Origin: Candidatus Palauibacter rhopaloidicola | Lineage (GTDB): Bacteria > Gemmatimonadota > Gemmatimonadetes > Palauibacterales > Palauibacteraceae | Direction of reading: 5' to 3' | DNA length: 64,000 bases | Assembly (NCBI GenBank): GCA_026914155.1 | Contig: JAPPGH010000017.1 | Coordinates: 62,001-126,000 of the forward strand | Shown: piece after piece, positions 26,901 through 34,791 of the stretch | Numbering within the stretch: position 1 is the stretch's first letter | Layout of the letters: the number at the start of each line of letters is the position of its first letter | The notes under the pieces: model-generated | The model's database searches: none | Told to the model about the DNA's origin: nothing | The model's input: only the letters and a program-made list of their open reading frames with translations | Translations under genes and position numbers: made by a program

Positions 26901-28022
26901 ATGCGGGTCCCCCCATTCCTGATGGAGCGGTGGCAGTCGACGTTCGAGCACCGCGTGGACTACAACCTCTCCGAGAGCGGCGTGCATCCGCTCACGCTGT
27001 CGGAACTGCTGGAACTCATCGACCTGGACCCGGGCGGCGTCCGCCTGGAGTACGGACAGAGCGATGGGTCGGATCCGCTGAAGGCCGTGATCGCGGACCT
27101 GTACGAGGGAGCGGTTCCCGATAACATCATCGTCACGACCGGCGGGGCCGAAGCGAACTATGTCGTGCTCTGGAGCCTGGTGTCGGCCGGGGACCGGGTC
27201 GTGGCTCTGGAACCGACCTACGGCCAGACACCGGGACTGGCGCGAGGACTGGGCGCGGACGTGGTTTCGTGGAAGCTAGATGAAGAGCGTGGCTGGCAGC
27301 CTGCGCCAGGAAGCGCCGCGGAAGTCATCACGCCGGGGACGCGCCTCGTCATCGTCACGAATCCGAACAACCCGACGGGAGCCGTCCTCACGCCGGCGGC
27401 GATGGACGAAATCGTCGGCGCCGCCGAGGCGGTCGGGGCCTGGATTCTGGCGGACGAGGTCTACATCGGGGCGGAGGTCGAGGGCCCGGAGACGCCGAGC
27501 TTCTGGGGCCGCTACGACCGGGTGATCGTGACGGGCTCGCTCTCGAAGGCCTACGCGCTTCCGGGGCTCCGGCTCGGCTGGATCACCGCGCCGGCGCACA
27601 TGCACGAAGAGTTCTGGAGCCGGAAGGACTACACGACGATCACGCCGGCCACCCTCTCGGACGTCGCGGCGCGCCGCGTGCTGAGCGCCGATGTGCGCCC
27701 CCGCGTGCTCGAAAGGACCCAGGGGATCATCCGCGCCAATGTCGCTCGCGTCACCCGTTGGCTGGACGACCGCTCGGACCTGTTCTCGTACCGGGCCCCG
27801 GATGCCGGCGCGATCTGCTACGTGCGCTACGGTCTCGACATCAACTCGACGGAGCTGGCGGAACGGCTGCGGGCCGAGCGGGGTGTCCTCGTCGTCCCCG
27901 GAGACCACTTCGGGATGGACCACTACCTGCGGATCGGCTTCGGCAACCCCGCCGCGGAACTCGACGAGGCGCTCGACCGGGTGGCGGCCCTTCTCGAGGA
28001 GGCCTGCGCCGCGGTGGCATAG
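26901..28022 (+). CDS. PLP-dependent aminotransferase, class I/II
   Basis: This 373-residue fold-type I PLP enzyme has the Schiff-base lysine in VTGSLSKAYALPGLRLGW. TNPNNPTGAVL is the NPxNPTG cofactor motif, WILADEVYIGAE holds the Asp that pairs with the pyridine nitrogen, and the C-terminal YLRIGFG contains the carboxylate-binding Arg. It transfers an amino group or performs a related PLP reaction; the substrate is not evident. I start at 26901, preceded by AGGAGCTGAA; the 959-residue track ORF extends through shadow sequence over pit. The 234-base gap to pit is divergent and contains a locally AT-rich patch (about 26,825-26,870) that could hold its promoter. Confidence 0.88.
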   Translation: MRVPPFLMERWQSTFEHRVDYNLSESGVHPLTLSELLELIDLDPGGVRLEYGQSDGSDPLKAVIADLYEGAVPDNIIVTTGGAEANYVVLWSLVSAGDRVVALEPTYGQTPGLARGLGADVVSWKLDEERGWQPAPGSAAEVITPGTRLVIVTNPNNPTGAVLTPAAMDEIVGAAEAVGAWILADEVYIGAEVEGPETPSFWGRYDRVIVTGSLSKAYALPGLRLGWITAPAHMHEEFWSRKDYTTITPATLSDVAARRVLSADVRPRVLERTQGIIRANVARVTRWLDDRSDLFSYRAPDAGAICYVRYGLDINSTELAERLRAERGVLVVPGDHFGMDHYLRIGFGNPAAELDEALDRVAALLEEACAAVA

Positions 28023-28044
28023 GGACACGACAAGGGGTTCCAGG

Positions 28045-29541
28045 GTGTTGGCGACGGTCGAGGTCGAAGTCAAGCTGACGGGAAGCGCGGCCGAGCTGTC
28101 CGCGGCGTTCGACGACCTGGGCGGACCCCGCCCAGCGCGCGAACGACTGCTGACGGTCTACTACGACACGCCGGAGGGCCATCTCCGGCGTCGCGGTTTC
28201 GCCATCAGAATCCGGAGCGGAAGCGGCTTCCGGGAACTCACGCTGAAGAGGGATGAGGGGGACGGGCTGACCCGCGGCGAGTGGACGTCGCGCCTTCCGC
28301 TCGCGACCCGCGAGGATGAGACGCCGCGGGCCCTTCGACTCCCTCCCGACGCTCCCGTCAACGACCTCGGGATCGCGGATGCCGGCGCGCTGCGCCCCAC
28401 CTTCCTGACGGACATCGAGCGCACGAAGAAGGAGGTCCGGACGGGCGACGCCCGGGTGGAGGTGTCGCTGGACACGGGGCGGATCTCGGCGGGCGAACGC
28501 GAGGCGCGGATAGCCGAACTGGAGTTGGAACTGCTGAGCGGGCCGGTGGAGGACGTGCTTACGGGGGCGCGCGCGCTCTTGGAGAAGCGTCGCCTCAGGA
28601 TCGGAACGCGCTCCAAGGCCGCGCAGGGCACGGATCTGCTTCTCGGCACGTCGCCGCCCCCCGTCCGGGCGACCCGCGTGAAACTCGATCCGGCGGATTC
28701 GATCGACGGGGCGCTCGCAAAGGTCGTCCGCGCCGCGTCCATCCACGTGACGGGGAATCTCGCTCCGGTGCTGGAGACCGGCGATCCCCAAGGCATCCAC
28801 CAACTGCGCGTCTCCCTGCGGCGGCTACGCTCTGCGCTCCGCTTCCTGAAACCCCATCTCGGATCCCGTGCCGCCGCCCTGAACCGCGAGGCCCGGCGAG
28901 CGCTCAAGCGGCTGGGTCCGGCGCGCGACCTCGACGTCTTTCTGCTCGAGACGTTGCCTCCCGTGATCGAAGCGAACCCCGGAATGTCCTCGCTGCCAAG
29001 GCTCCGCGGGGCCGCCCGGGAACGGCGAGACGCGGCCCACGAATCCGCGCGGAAGGTGATCCGGGGCCGGCGGTTCAACCGGTTCGTCCTGGACCTGCTA
29101 CGGGTGGCGCACGGCGGCGGACTCGTCGTACGGGACGCGGACGAGCCGCTCCCGACGACCGCGAGGCGCAGGCTGAACGAGACATACCGGAGCCTGATGA
29201 CGGCGGGGAGCGGCTTCGATCGCCTCACCGAGCCGGAGCGCCACCGGGTCAGGATCGCGCTCAAGAAGCTCCGCTACGCGTGCGACTACTCCCGAACCCT
29301 CTTCCCCGGCCCGGCGGTGGACACCTGCCTCCGACGCCTGTCGGCGCTGCAGGACGACCTCGGCCGCCTGAACGACGCGTCGGTCGCCCGGCGGATCTCG
29401 CAGGAGTTGGCTACGGCCGATCCACTCGCGGCGGAGGGAGCGTCGCGGGTCGGCGACTGGTACGACCGGTGGGCGCGCGAGGCGGAGCCCGGCCTGATCG
29501 AATCCTGGCGGACCTTCGTCGCCACGGAACCGTTCTGGTAG
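28045..29541 (+). CDS. CYTH and CHAD domain protein (polyphosphate-related)
   Basis: The 498-residue protein has an N-terminal CYTH (triphosphate tunnel) domain, residues 1-200, with the EVEVKL signature (ExExK) at the very start. A C-terminal CHAD helical domain, about 220-498, has the conserved His/Arg/Lys segments IHQLRVSLRRLRSALRFLKP, GPARDLDVFL and RVRIALKKLRYACDY. CYTH domains bind or hydrolyse inorganic triphosphates and CHAD domains bind polyphosphate, so a polyphosphate role is likely. I use GTG at 28045, 22 bases after the aminotransferase stop, with a weak AAGGGG upstream; TTG at 28048 is an alternative. The start of ExExK two residues later fixes the N terminus. Confidence 0.88.
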   Translation: MLATVEVEVKLTGSAAELSAAFDDLGGPRPARERLLTVYYDTPEGHLRRRGFAIRIRSGSGFRELTLKRDEGDGLTRGEWTSRLPLATREDETPRALRLPPDAPVNDLGIADAGALRPTFLTDIERTKKEVRTGDARVEVSLDTGRISAGEREARIAELELELLSGPVEDVLTGARALLEKRRLRIGTRSKAAQGTDLLLGTSPPPVRATRVKLDPADSIDGALAKVVRAASIHVTGNLAPVLETGDPQGIHQLRVSLRRLRSALRFLKPHLGSRAAALNREARRALKRLGPARDLDVFLLETLPPVIEANPGMSSLPRLRGAARERRDAAHESARKVIRGRRFNRFVLDLLRVAHGGGLVVRDADEPLPTTARRRLNETYRSLMTAGSGFDRLTEPERHRVRIALKKLRYACDYSRTLFPGPAVDTCLRRLSALQDDLGRLNDASVARRISQELATADPLAAEGASRVGDWYDRWAREAEPGLIESWRTFVATEPFW

Positions 29542-29544
29542 CTC

Positions 29545-29592
29545 GTCCGCCCAGCTGTCCGCCCAGCTGTCCGCCCAACTGTCCTCCCGGCG
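29545..29592. repeat. Four tandem 12-base repeats
   Basis: GTCCGCCCAGCT occurs twice exactly, then once with one change and once more degenerate, directly after the CYTH-CHAD stop. It fills most of the gap to the convergent amidohydrolase-like gene. No function is evident. Confidence 0.75.
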
Positions 29593-29605
29593 GCTCCGGC
29601 ACCGG

Positions 29606-30862
29606 TCAGGGGACGACGCGGGGTCCGAGCGAACGGCGGTGACTCCGCACGCCGCGCGCGAAGAGGAGCAGCGTGAGCAGGAGCGCGGCCCCGCCGATCA
29701 GGAGCCGCACCGGATTGTCCGAGACCCGGTTGCCGGGGTTGTCGAGCAGGGCGTCGAAGAGCGTGGGCGGATCGTACAGGACGCCGCCCTTGCCCACGCG
29801 GGACACCGTCTGCGTGAGCGAAATGTCCAGCCGAGGATCGCTCTCGAGAATCAGAAAGTCCCCCAGCTTGCCCGGCTCCAGGGTGCCTCGCGAATCGTCG
29901 AGCCCCAGGTGACGGGCCGCCTCGCGCGTGGCGGCGTAAAGCGCGTCCTCCGCCGTCAACCCGGCCGCGACGAGCGCGTCCATCTCCTCGTGCAGCGCCA
30001 GCCCCGGCGCGAGCGCGCCGTTCGTGGCCGTGGAGACGGATCCTCCGGCGGCGTGGAACTCCCGCACGAACTCGCGGAGCAACTCCAGCGCCGCACCCAG
30101 TCGTTCGGCCTCGGCGGGCGTTCGGTCGGGAAGGAGCCGGTCCTGAATGCGCTCCGTGACCATCGCGAACTCGACCAGGCGGTTCATCCCGTGCGGAAGC
30201 CGGTAGGGCGCGGCCCAGCGTTCCTGCTCCAGGAGACGCGGCGCAAACGCGGCGCCCCGAGCCCCCATCGCGCGGGCGGAGTCCATCAATGCTTCGCGGT
30301 CGGCCAGCGTCGCCCGCGACCGCGCGAAAAGCTGGAGATCTCGCGGCTCGCGGCCGGGCGGCCCGCTTGCGTCGAGCGGGATCGTGGCGGCGAGCGCCAG
30401 ACCGAAGAGGCCGAGCGGGTACGGCGGCTCCTCGACGGGCGTCGCCGGCCGCGGCGCTGGGATGCGCGCGTCATCGCTGCCCGTTGGCGGCAACGGCTCC
30501 CCTTCGGGCCCCTCCGCGATCTCCGGGATGGCCGCCGTCGTGACGCCGAGCAGAAAGGCCAGGTAGGCGGCCTGTTCGTTGCTCGGCACCTCCGCGGCCT
30601 CCTTCACGTCGATCAGCCCCGGCACGACCCAGAAGCCATCGGCGTCGAGCACCTCCACGCCCCCCGGCTCGGCGCAGTCGGCCGGCGCGCCCACGCACGT
30701 CACCAGGCCGTCGACCACGACGAGGCGCCCGGTCGGCCACACGGCCCCCGTGCCGTCGATGATGTTCCCGTTGTCGACCACGATCGACCCCGGCCCGCCG
30801 CACGCCGCGAGGCCGGCCAGAAGCGCGGGCATTACGCCCAAGTGGCGTCTCTTTCCCGTCAT
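29606..30862 (-). CDS. Amidohydrolase-fold lipoprotein lacking metal ligands (probable pseudoenzyme)
   Basis: The 418-residue lipoprotein (lipobox LAGLAACGG) has the amidohydrolase frame: an N-terminal IVVDNGNIIDGTG strand, PGLIDV, a late LHEEMDALVAAGLTAEDALYAAT segment and GTLEPGKLGDFLIL. The metal-binding HxH that should follow PGLID is replaced (PGLIDVKEAAEV). The usual late Asp in a GT-D motif is Asn (STATNGALAPG). No replacement His cluster is visible, so hydrolysis is unlikely. A C-terminal hydrophobic helix (LLIGGAALLLTLLLFARG) followed by basic residues gives it a second membrane anchor. Its ATG overlaps the stop of the inositol-phosphatase gene by four bases. It may be a binding or structural protein. 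Confidence 0.78.
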   Translation of the reverse strand: MTGKRRHLGVMPALLAGLAACGGPGSIVVDNGNIIDGTGAVWPTGRLVVVDGLVTCVGAPADCAEPGGVEVLDADGFWVVPGLIDVKEAAEVPSNEQAAYLAFLLGVTTAAIPEIAEGPEGEPLPPTGSDDARIPAPRPATPVEEPPYPLGLFGLALAATIPLDASGPPGREPRDLQLFARSRATLADREALMDSARAMGARGAAFAPRLLEQERWAAPYRLPHGMNRLVEFAMVTERIQDRLLPDRTPAEAERLGAALELLREFVREFHAAGGSVSTATNGALAPGLALHEEMDALVAAGLTAEDALYAATREAARHLGLDDSRGTLEPGKLGDFLILESDPRLDISLTQTVSRVGKGGVLYDPPTLFDALLDNPGNRVSDNPVRLLIGGAALLLTLLLFARGVRSHRRSLGPRVVP

Positions 30863-31635
30863 GACGTTCCAGTTCCGTTCAGGATCTCCATCACCTCGCC
30901 GTGGAGCGCCGGCGCGGCCGCCACCGTCGACGCGCCGCCGATCGGGTCGTCCCCTTCCCAGGTCGTGATCACGCCGCCCGCGCCCCGGATCACCGGGACC
31001 AGCGCCGCAATGTCCCACGGATGCATGATCGGATCGAGCATGATGTCGGCTCGCCCCGTCGCGACCATGAGATATCCGTAACAGTCGCCCCAGCCCCGGT
31101 ACAGCGCCGTTCTCGCCCACAGCGCCTCGAACCCCGCGAGGTTCCGGTGTCGGCCGACCGCCCCCGGATCCGTCGTCAGGAGCATCGCCTCCGACAGCGA
31201 ACGATCTTCGCGGACCCGTACCGTCTCCCCGTTGAAGGTCGTCCCCGACGGAGTGCCGATGGCCAACTCGCCCGTGATCGGCTGGTGGATCACGCCCAGA
31301 ATCGGCTCGCCGTCGTGCAACAGTCCGATGAGCGTCCCGAACAGGGGGACTCCGGCGACGAAGGAGATCGTACCGTCGATCGGATCCAGCACCCACACGT
31401 ACTCCGCGTCGTCGTTCTGCGCGCCGAACTCCTCCCCGACGATGCCATGGTCGGGAAAGCGCTCCAGGATCCGGTCGCGCAGCAGCGTCTCGGCGTAGCG
31501 GTCCGCCACGGTGACGGGCGACGCGTCCGTCTTGGATTCCACGGCCAGGTCCGGATGGTGGAACATGCCCGCGATCGCCCGGCCCGACTCCTCGGCCAGC
31601 TCCGCCGCGAACTCTCTCAGCGAATCGGGATCCAA
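30859..31635 (-). CDS. Inositol monophosphatase family phosphatase (HisN-like)
   Basis: This 258-residue Mg-dependent phosphatase of the inositol monophosphatase/histidinol-phosphatase family has both metal motifs. GEEFG carries the first Glu, and WVLDPIDGTISF is the DPIDGT loop. The second signature, WDIAALVPVIRGAGGVITTWEG, is near the C terminus. HisN-type histidinol phosphatases show the same GTxxFxxGxPxFGTLIGL stretch, present here as ISFVAGVPLFGTLIGL, so histidinol phosphate is a candidate substrate. There are no other his genes nearby. It is co-transcribed with the amidohydrolase-like gene (ATGA overlap). Confidence 0.87.
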   Translation of the reverse strand: MDPDSLREFAAELAEESGRAIAGMFHHPDLAVESKTDASPVTVADRYAETLLRDRILERFPDHGIVGEEFGAQNDDAEYVWVLDPIDGTISFVAGVPLFGTLIGLLHDGEPILGVIHQPITGELAIGTPSGTTFNGETVRVREDRSLSEAMLLTTDPGAVGRHRNLAGFEALWARTALYRGWGDCYGYLMVATGRADIMLDPIMHPWDIAALVPVIRGAGGVITTWEGDDPIGGASTVAAAPALHGEVMEILNGTGTS

Positions 31636-31686
31636 CTCTTCTCCGGTTTCGGGGTTCGGGGTTTGAACGCGATCCGGCCCACAGGT

Positions 31687-31713
31687 TAGTGTCGCGTCCG
31701 GGACACGACACTA
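31687..31713. promoter_or_regulatory. Perfect inverted repeat before the HcrB-like gene
   Basis: TAGTGTCG and CGACACTA form perfect 8-base arms with an 11-base centre that itself contains a GTGTC/GACAC partial match. It occupies the divergent gap, 11 bases before the ATG at 31725. It could be an operator or a leader hairpin. Confidence 0.45.
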
Positions 31714-31724
31714 GGTTGCCGGAC

Positions 31725-32711
31725 ATGCTCAGGCTTCATCCGTACGAATACCACATGCCGCGTGCGCTCGACGAGGCGCTGTCGTTGCTCGCCGTCCATG
31801 GCGACGATGCGATGCCCATCGCCGGCGGGACCGATCTCGTCCCCAACATGAAGCACGGGCTATTCACGCCCGGTCACCTCGTCGCCCTCAGCCGGGTCCG
31901 GGAGATGCACGGGATCGCCGCTACCGAGGACGAGATCCGCATCGGGGCGGCCGAGACGCTGACTTCGGTCGCGACCCATCCAGAGGTCCTCGCGCGGATC
32001 CCCAGCCTGGCCCGCGCCGCCGAACTCGTCTCGGGTCCGCAGTTGCGTCGGGTCGGCACCATCGGCGGCAACGTCTGCCTCGATACGCGATGCGCCTACT
32101 ACAACCAGACGAGGTTCTGGCGGAAGGCGCTCGGCTACTGTCTGAAGAAGGACGGCGACCTCTGCCACGTCGTGAAGGGCGGCACCCGCTGCGTCGCGGC
32201 GCACTCGGCCGATACGCCTCCCGTGCTCGCCGTGCTCGACGCGGTCCTCGAGGTCGCGGACGAGGACGGGACGCGCGACGTGCCGATACGGCAATTCTTC
32301 ACATCCGACGGAATCTGGAACCGATCCATTGGGAGAAGCGAACTCGTCGTCGCGATCCGGGTGCCGCGGCCGCCCGCGGGTACGCAGGTCGCGTTTCAGA
32401 AACTCCGGCCGCGCGCCGCGATCGATTTCCCGCTGGCCAACCTGGCGGTGCGCGTCGGGCGCGACGACGACGGCCGCGTGTCCGACTTTCGCCTCGTCGT
32501 CTCAGCGATGGGCGCCTATCCCCGCCACGTGGGCAAAGTCGAGGATGCCGCCATGGGGAACCGTCTCGGTCCCGGCGTGATCGAGGCCGTGGCTGAGCAG
32601 GCGTTCCGCCAGTGTCACCCGCTCTCCAACATCACGGTCGACCCGGAATGGCGCCGCGCCATGATCCCCGTCCTCGTCCGCCGCGCCCTCAACGAGATCG
32701 CCGCCGCCTGA
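31725..32711 (+). CDS. 4-Hydroxybenzoyl-CoA reductase beta-type subunit (FAD and Fe-S)
   Basis: The 328-residue xanthine-oxidase-family FAD subunit has the FAD motif PIAGGTDLVPNMK and TIGGNVCLDTR. What marks it as the 4-hydroxybenzoyl-CoA reductase beta type is the inserted loop of about 40 residues with cysteines (CLDTRC, ALGYCLKKDGDLCHVV, GGTRCVAAHSADTPP). In that enzyme this loop binds an extra [4Fe-4S] cluster for reductive dehydroxylation of aromatic CoA esters. The molybdopterin (alpha) and 2Fe-2S (gamma) subunits are not in the window, so this is an orphan gene here. The start at 31725 is chosen on the conserved LHPYEYHMPRALDEAL beginning; the ribosome site is weak. Confidence 0.85.
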   Translation: MLRLHPYEYHMPRALDEALSLLAVHGDDAMPIAGGTDLVPNMKHGLFTPGHLVALSRVREMHGIAATEDEIRIGAAETLTSVATHPEVLARIPSLARAAELVSGPQLRRVGTIGGNVCLDTRCAYYNQTRFWRKALGYCLKKDGDLCHVVKGGTRCVAAHSADTPPVLAVLDAVLEVADEDGTRDVPIRQFFTSDGIWNRSIGRSELVVAIRVPRPPAGTQVAFQKLRPRAAIDFPLANLAVRVGRDDDGRVSDFRLVVSAMGAYPRHVGKVEDAAMGNRLGPGVIEAVAEQAFRQCHPLSNITVDPEWRRAMIPVLVRRALNEIAAA

Positions 32712-32745
32712 AGCCCCGAACGCAGCGGGGGTTTGCCACGGACGG

Positions 32746-33891
32746 CTAGTAGGCAAAGAGATCGGCGAGGGGGACGTAGGCCTCGCCGGCGAACGCCAGC
32801 ACGTCGTCGATGCCGAACAGGATCTCGTCGAGCGCCGCGAGTTCCGTGTCAGTGAATCCCCGTCCGACGACATCGATGAAGACAGGCGCGTCGACGGTGC
32901 CCTCGACGAGCGCCTCCACCCGACCCGCCTGGCGGATCTCGCCATCCTGCGCCCCGTTCACGACGGCCAGGTCGACGAGCGTCCGACCGGCCGACCCGTC
33001 GATGTCCATGCGGAAGAAGAGGTCCGCGTGCGACCCGTCCGCCGACAGATCGCCGCCGACCCGCAACCGTACCTCGGTCCCCTCGGCCGAGAGCACGCGG
33101 TGCGCCGACGTGACATGCGTCACGCCGGCCGCGTCGTCGAACTCCAGCAACTCGTCGAGTTCGAAGTCGAAGCGCCCGTTCTGGTCTTCCGCGAACCCCT
33201 CGGCCAGCAGGCTCACCGACACGCCGTTCGCGTCAGATGCAAAGGCGCCGTCAACGACGTAGTCCGCGACACGTTGGGTCCCGCCGCCGCTCGTGTCGAA
33301 GGCCCGCATCCGCAGTCGCGCGGACACCGCGTCGCTCTCGTCCGTGAGATCCACGAACCCGAACGGCCGCAGCGGAAGCGCGGGAAGACCTGACGAGAGG
33401 TCCACGACGTACAGCTCGAACCGGACCCCGTTTTCAGGGCCGCCGTCCCCGTACTCGACGTATGCGTCGATGGACGCGTCGAAGATGAACTCCTTGCCGA
33501 GAAAGTTGATGGGGAAGAGCGGCGTCTTCCCGCCCGATGCACGGCTCGCCGCGACGTTCGCCACCGCGCGTTCGAGCGAACGCGGCTCGAGGGCGCGGAG
33601 AAGATCGACCCGATCGGACGAGCCCCGGAGCTGCGCGTGGGCCACCCGATTCGCCCGGGGTTCGGACAGCCCGAGCACCTCCGCGATCGTCCGCACCTGC
33701 GCCACGATCGCGTTGTCCGCAGCGAACCGAAGCGAGTAGATGGAGTTCGCCGCCAACTCGGGATCGAAGGGGGGATCGGGCAGCGGCGGTCCGACGATGC
33801 CCCGTTCCTCCGCACAACCAACGGCCGCCAGAGCCAGCAGCCCCACCGCCAGGGCACGACATCTTCCCGCCACCGCGATCCCTCTCCTCAT
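32746..33891 (-). CDS. Lipoprotein of unknown function
   Basis: The 381-residue lipoprotein has signal sequence GRCRALAVGLLALAAVGCAEE. I do not recognise a family. Residues 35-110 look helical (FAADNAIVAQVRTIAEVLGL); the rest is beta-rich and acidic with alternating charge (GRFDFELDELLEFDDAAGVTHVTSAHRVL), as in an extracellular beta-sandwich. Three in-frame ATG codons (33930, 33909, 33891) each follow a purine-rich Shine-Dalgarno stretch. I use the last because the signal peptide begins there. It is convergent with the HcrB-like gene, separated by 34 bases. Confidence 0.6.
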   Translation of the reverse strand: MRRGIAVAGRCRALAVGLLALAAVGCAEERGIVGPPLPDPPFDPELAANSIYSLRFAADNAIVAQVRTIAEVLGLSEPRANRVAHAQLRGSSDRVDLLRALEPRSLERAVANVAASRASGGKTPLFPINFLGKEFIFDASIDAYVEYGDGGPENGVRFELYVVDLSSGLPALPLRPFGFVDLTDESDAVSARLRMRAFDTSGGGTQRVADYVVDGAFASDANGVSVSLLAEGFAEDQNGRFDFELDELLEFDDAAGVTHVTSAHRVLSAEGTEVRLRVGGDLSADGSHADLFFRMDIDGSAGRTLVDLAVVNGAQDGEIRQAGRVEALVEGTVDAPVFIDVVGRGFTDTELAALDEILFGIDDVLAFAGEAYVPLADLFAY

Positions 33892-33942
33892 GGTTGAAGC
33901 TCCTCCCATGGTCGAAGCCCCTCCCCTCATGGTTGGAGCGAC
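33889..33942. repeat. Triplicated start region (SD plus ATG) of the unknown lipoprotein gene
   Basis: On the minus strand a unit of the form GGAGGAGCTTCAACCATG occurs three times at 18- and 21-base spacing, so three ATGs in the same frame each have their own ribosome-binding sequence. The encoded extensions read GGAST twice. Confidence 0.7.
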
Positions 33943-34086
33943 TGGACAGGAGAAAGACGAGGCAGAAGGGGAGCGGGTCACGGCACGCGGCAGGCGGAAC
34001 GTGCGGGAGGCGGAGGTGGCTGGTCACGGTCCCCACCGCGCGCATACCTTGGCGAAGCGTTCAAGAATCCGGCATTCGTCACTACG

Positions 34087-34102
34087 GCCCCCGGCCGGGG
34101 GC
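34087..34102. promoter_or_regulatory. 16-base perfect palindrome upstream of superoxide dismutase
   Basis: GCCCCCGGCCGGGGGC lies 22 bases before the sod start, just 5' of its Shine-Dalgarno sequence GAGGAGGT. It may be a protein-binding site or a leader hairpin; with this base composition chance is not excluded. Confidence 0.35.
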
Positions 34103-34123
34103 TCTTGATTCCGAGGAGGTAGG

Positions 34124-34735
34124 ATGCACGCCTTGCCCGACCTGCCGTACGCCCACGACGCGCTCGAACCGACGATCGACGCGCGCACGATGGAGATCCA
34201 CCACGGCAAGCATCACCAGGTGTACGTGAACATGCTGAACGGCGCGCTCGAAGGTCACGACGACCTCGCGGGCCTCTCCCTGGAGGCCCTCCTGCGCGGC
34301 ATCGCCGACGTACCCGAGTCGATCCGCGGAGCGGTGCGGAACCACGGCGGCGGACACTCGAACCATTCGCTGTTCTGGACTTCGATGTCTACGGACGGGG
34401 GCGGGAGTCCCTCGGGCGACCTCGCGGCCGCCATCGATGGCGCCTGCGGTTCCTTCGACGACTTCAAGGCGGCGTTCCAGCAGGCGGGGCTCACCCGCTT
34501 CGGCAGCGGCTGGGCGTGGCTCGTGGCCGGGGACGGCGGCGACCTCTCCGTGTACTCCACCGCGAACCAGGACAGCCCGCTGATGCAGGGAGACACGCCG
34601 CTCCTGGGCGTGGATGTGTGGGAGCACGCGTACTACCTGAACTACCAGAACCGCCGCGCGGACTACCTCGCCGCGTTCTGGGACGTGGTCGACTGGGCCG
34701 TCGTGGCCGCCCGCTACGCCGCCGCCACCGGCTGA
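34124..34735 (+). CDS. sod: Superoxide dismutase, Fe/Mn type
   Basis: This 203-residue superoxide dismutase converts superoxide to hydrogen peroxide and oxygen. All four metal ligands are visible: His in [14 protein letters not shown], His in [11 protein letters not shown], and Asp and His in [17 protein letters not shown]. Residues near the active site such as FGSGWAWLV and [13 protein letters not shown] match the Mn/Fe family; the metal cannot be assigned with certainty. The start at 34124 follows GAGGAGGTAGG. The gene is convergent with pfkA, and there is no signal peptide, so the enzyme is cytoplasmic. Confidence 0.95.
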   Translation: MHALPDLPYAHDALEPTIDARTMEIHHGKHHQVYVNMLNGALEGHDDLAGLSLEALLRGIADVPESIRGAVRNHGGGHSNHSLFWTSMSTDGGGSPSGDLAAAIDGACGSFDDFKAAFQQAGLTRFGSGWAWLVAGDGGDLSVYSTANQDSPLMQGDTPLLGVDVWEHAYYLNYQNRRADYLAAFWDVVDWAVVAARYAAATG

Positions 34736-34762
34736 CCGCCCCGAAACAGCAGCGGCCCGTGG

Positions 34763-34791
34763 TCGGGGTCAGTCGCCGAGGCTGACCCCGA
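34763..34791. terminator. Perfect 10-base stem-loop at the sod/pfkA convergence
   Basis: TCGGGGTCAG and CTGACCCCGA form a perfect 10-base stem with a 9-base loop. It begins 28 bases after the sod stop and overlaps the last codons and stop of the convergent pfkA (34769). A shared terminator is likely. No T-run follows. Confidence 0.6.
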
